This document shows positions 14,805-16,771 of a stretch of DNA of 16,771 nucleotides, in pieces. The stretch comes from Rhodobacterales bacterium (lineage in GTDB: Bacteria; Pseudomonadota; Alphaproteobacteria; Rhodobacterales; Rhodobacteraceae), in NCBI GenBank assembly GCA_009992615.1, contig JAACVA010000020.1, forward strand, positions 1 to 16,771. Reading direction: 5' to 3'. The notes beneath the pieces are model-generated. The model saw only the letters and a program-made list of their open reading frames with translations. It was not told the origin of the DNA and did no database searches. The translations under genes and the position numbers were made by a program. Every line of letters starts with the position of its first letter. Within the stretch, counting starts at the first letter, position 1.

Positions 14805-14830
14805 GGCCCGAACCTGTAAACGTTCGGGCC
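14805..14830. terminator. Hairpin between convergent argG and sulfotransferase-like gene
   Basis: GGCCCGAAC (14805-14813) and GTTCGGGCC (14822-14830) form nine perfect pairs around an 8-nt loop, seven bases after the argG stop. There is no long T tract on either side, so it is a terminator-like or 3'-stabilising structure rather than a classic intrinsic terminator. The rest of the 119-nt convergent gap (to 14916) shows nothing recognisable. Confidence 0.6.
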
Positions 14831-14916
14831 ACACTTGTTACACAACCCAGTCGAGGCCGCCGCCAAGGCAGTTGGCTCCTCCCTCGTGTGTCAATGCATC
14901 AAAGGGCACAAAGGTT

Positions 14917-15645
14917 TCAGAGTGGTGCAAGATTTCTGCTGAACGCCTGCAATCGACCATAGGCATCCATCCCCGCCGCGGCCAGATCATGATAAGCCCC
15001 GGACAAAGACGGAAGGGCGCCTTCTGGGCCAGCAAAGCCGGTTGATCTGTGCACCGCACCATACCAATGCGCCGCCCAAGCCCCATCTGCGCGATGCCCC
15101 CCTGCCGGCCAGCGCAGCATGGACCCATCGAATGCCAACCCCAGATCGGCGCACAGCCGGGCCAGCGCCGCACGCGGATCGGCACGTATCGTTGCGCTGT
15201 CGATCACCAGGGGGATCGGCCCTGTTTCCGCAAATGCTTCAAACAGCCGCCACTGATCGGCAAAACCCAGATCAGCCAATGTTGGTGCCTCACGTTTCGC
15301 GGCATAGCTGGCGACAACGCGGGCCGGATGACGGATCAGGAACACATGCCGCGTATCGTCGGGCCATTGCGGCATGAAACCGGGTAACATGTGATGCACC
15401 ATGTGCTTTTGATAGAAATCCGTCCGCCCCTCGGGCGCCGGGCCTGTCAACCTTGCGGCAACGCTGTCCGGATCGGTTTCTTGCGTCGCCAGAATTTCGG
15501 TGCGCATCGGATGATCGGCACCGCTGACCGCCAGATAGGCGGCATAAAACGGCTCATCCACCACGGCGCAATCGGATCGGGCACCAAAGCTGTACATCAT
15601 CGCCGTCGACAGGTTACGCGGCCCGGACCACATACAAATACGCAT
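14917..15645 (-). CDS. Sulfotransferase-fold P-loop protein, function unknown
   Basis: A 242-residue protein of the sulfotransferase-like P-loop fold. The N-terminal MRICMWSGPRNLSTAMMYSF fits the 5'-phosphosulfate-binding loop, and HVFLIRHPARVVASY (RHP at residues 105-107) fits the 3'-phosphate-binding region with its typical Arg and Ser. VVDEPFYAAYL follows the first motif, as in family members often annotated as sulfotransferase-like or, misleadingly, branched-chain aminotransferase-like. The substrate is unknown. ATG 15643-15645 follows GAGGAG at good spacing; the open frame continues 36 codons upstream without family resemblance and was trimmed. It is divergent from mutS and convergent with argG. 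Confidence 0.83.
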   Translation of the reverse strand: MRICMWSGPRNLSTAMMYSFGARSDCAVVDEPFYAAYLAVSGADHPMRTEILATQETDPDSVAARLTGPAPEGRTDFYQKHMVHHMLPGFMPQWPDDTRHVFLIRHPARVVASYAAKREAPTLADLGFADQWRLFEAFAETGPIPLVIDSATIRADPRAALARLCADLGLAFDGSMLRWPAGGHRADGAWAAHWYGAVHRSTGFAGPEGALPSLSGAYHDLAAAGMDAYGRLQAFSRNLAPL

Positions 15646-15817
15646 GGTTTTCTCCTCAAATCGGATCTCGATACCGGGTGACATCCGGCCCGGCCGTTGA
15701 CCCGAACCTTGCCCCGAACGTGTACAACCGGCAAGGCGAACGCCATGACCCATACCTTTCGCCTTTCACACCTGCCACAGCAAGGCTAGGTTGCGCGCGG
15801 TCGAACCGGGGGGCGCG
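15646..15817. promoter_or_regulatory. Divergent spacer before mutS
   Basis: A 172-nt gap between the starts of the sulfotransferase-like gene and mutS. It holds one inverted repeat, CCTTGCC/GGCAAGG at 15707-15713/15730-15736 with a 16-nt centre containing TGTACA. A TTGACC at 15697-15702 could be a -35 toward mutS, but no convincing -10 follows. I cannot name a regulator. Confidence 0.35.
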
Positions 15818-16771
15818 ATGAACAGCGGCAGCTTGACCATCACACCGATGATGGCACAATTTCTTGAAATCAAAGCGGAATACCCCGAGGCCCTGTTGTT
15901 TTACCGGATGGGCGACTTTTACGAGATGTTCTTTGACGATGCCGTCGCCGCAGCCGAAGCGTTGGACATTGCCCTGACAAAACGTGGCAGGCATCTGGAA
16001 CAGGACATCCCGATGTGCGGCGTGCCGGTGCATTCGGCCGAAGCCTATCTGCTGACCCTGATCCGCAAAGGCTTTCGTGTCGCCGTCTGCGAACAGCTGG
16101 AAGACCCCGCCGAGGCAAAAAAACGCGGTGGCAAATCGGTGGTGCGGCGCGGTGTGGTGCGTCTGGTCACCCCCGGCACCCTGACCGAAGACAGCCTGCT
16201 TGAGGCGCGGCGCAACAATTTTCTGGCTGCCTATGCCCTGGTGCGCGGCGAAGGAGCGCTGGCCTGGGCCGATATTTCGACCGGCCAATTTCGCGTTACC
16301 CCCTGCCCGCTGCTGCGCCTGGGGCCCGAACTGGCCCGCCTTGCCCCCCGCGAACTGGTCGTGTCGGATACGGTGATCGACAGTTTGGCCGAAATCGTTT
16401 CTGAGTCCGGTGCAGCGCTGACACCCATGTCGCGCGGCAGTTTCGATTCAACCGGGGGGGAAAAACGGCTGTGCGATCTGTTCGCGGTCGCATCTCTCGA
16501 TGCCTTCGCCCCCTTCACACGGGTCGAGGTTTCGGCGCTGGCCGGGCTGGTCGATTATCTGGACATCACCCAAAAGGGCAAGCTTCCCCTGCTGCGCCCG
16601 CCCCTGCGCGAAGCCGCCGGGCGGGTGATGCAGATTGACGCCGCCACCCGGCGCAATCTTGAACTGACTCACGCCCTGTCGGGCGGGCGCGACGGATCGC
16701 TGTTGGCCGCGATCGACCGCACCCTGACACCCGGTGGCGGGCGACTGTTGGAACGGCGGTTGAACAGCCCG
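15818..16771 (+). CDS. mutS: DNA mismatch repair protein MutS (5' part)
   Basis: The first 318 codons of MutS, the ATPase that recognises base mismatches and small loops; the frame is open to the window edge, so the ATPase domain lies outside. The mismatch-binding domain is clear: TPMMAQFLEIKAEYPEALLF followed by YRMGDFYEMFFDDA with the Phe-x-Glu recognition pair (Phe34, Glu36). Then come IPMCGVPVHSAEAYL and VTPGTLTEDSLLEARRNN, and the start of the connector/core domain. ATG 15818 has a G-rich stretch (GGGGGG) just upstream. A G7A5 run (16454-16465) occurs within the coding sequence. Confidence 0.96.
   Translation, partial: MNSGSLTITPMMAQFLEIKAEYPEALLFYRMGDFYEMFFDDAVAAAEALDIALTKRGRHLEQDIPMCGVPVHSAEAYLLTLIRKGFRVAVCEQLEDPAEAKKRGGKSVVRRGVVRLVTPGTLTEDSLLEARRNNFLAAYALVRGEGALAWADISTGQFRVTPCPLLRLGPELARLAPRELVVSDTVIDSLAEIVSESGAALTPMSRGSFDSTGGEKRLCDLFAVASLDAFAPFTRVEVSALAGLVDYLDITQKGKLPLLRPPLREAAGRVMQIDAATRRNLELTHALSGGRDGSLLAAIDRTLTPGGGRLLERRLNSP

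Noticed and set aside
14805..14830. Classic intrinsic terminator after argG
   Set aside because: The stem is strong, but no T-rich tract follows on either strand, so it is kept only as a terminator-like hairpin.
14838..15185. Minus-strand open frame overlapping the sulfotransferase-like gene
   Set aside because: It is an alternative frame of the real gene, with no domain and no ribosome-binding site.
16454..16465. Programmed frameshift at the G7A5 run in mutS
   Set aside because: The zero frame gives uninterrupted MutS sequence on both sides and no alternative product makes sense.
1..16771. CRISPR array, tRNA/rRNA genes, transposase, integrase or phage genes
   Set aside because: No regularly spaced direct repeats, no tRNA- or rRNA-like sequence, and no mobile-element protein were seen on either strand.

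Overview
This window looks like one end of the photosynthesis gene cluster of a bacteriochlorophyll a-making alphaproteobacterium of the Rhodobacterales (Rhodobacter/Roseobacter type), joined directly to ordinary housekeeping genes. The evidence is the gene order crtD<->crtE-crtF-bchC-bchX-bchY-bchZ-pufQ-pufB, the presence of pufQ, the spheroidene-type carotenoid genes, GC-rich coding sequence, and paired TGT-N12-ACA sites typical of the redox/light repressor PpsR (CrtJ). No 16S or other species marker is present, so genus is left open.

Region 1 (1-7918, minus strand) is the crtEF-bchCXYZ-puf 'superoperon' read leftward: crtE, crtF, bchC, bchX, an unrecognised 44-codon gene, bchY, bchZ, pufQ and pufB, with the pufA ribosome-binding site at the window edge. 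From bchC to pufQ every junction is an overlap of stop and start codons. A cluster of GC-rich hairpins fills the pufQ-pufB gap. Region 2 (7919-10425, plus strand) holds crtD and crtC, divergent from crtE across a short promoter region. Together these genes make geranylgeranyl diphosphate (CrtE), finish acyclic carotenoids of the spheroidene series (CrtC, CrtD, CrtF), carry out the late bacteriochlorophyllide steps (BchXYZ, BchC), and begin the LH1/reaction-centre operon (PufQ, PufB). Both bchC and crtE/crtD are preceded by two PpsR-type palindromes separated by exactly 8 bp, suggesting one shared repression geometry.

Region 3 (10405-12221) is a divergent signalling pair: a receiver-PP2C phosphatase (minus) whose 3' end overlaps crtC, and a stand-alone Hpt phosphotransfer protein (plus). 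Region 4 (12228-16771) is housekeeping: ilvA (minus), argG (plus) with a hairpin after it, a small sulfotransferase-fold protein (minus), and the first 318 codons of mutS (plus), cut by the window end. crtA, crtB, crtI and tspO, which often continue this cluster next to crtC in Rhodobacter, are not in the window.

The best candidate for something undescribed is the small gene wedged between bchX and bchY. Other points deserving attention are crtC's lack of a normal start codon near its conserved N-terminus, the repeat that creates a spurious ATG for crtF, and the signalling pair abutting the pigment genes. No tRNA, rRNA, transposon, CRISPR array or integrase was seen. No gene-free stretch exceeds 300 bases.
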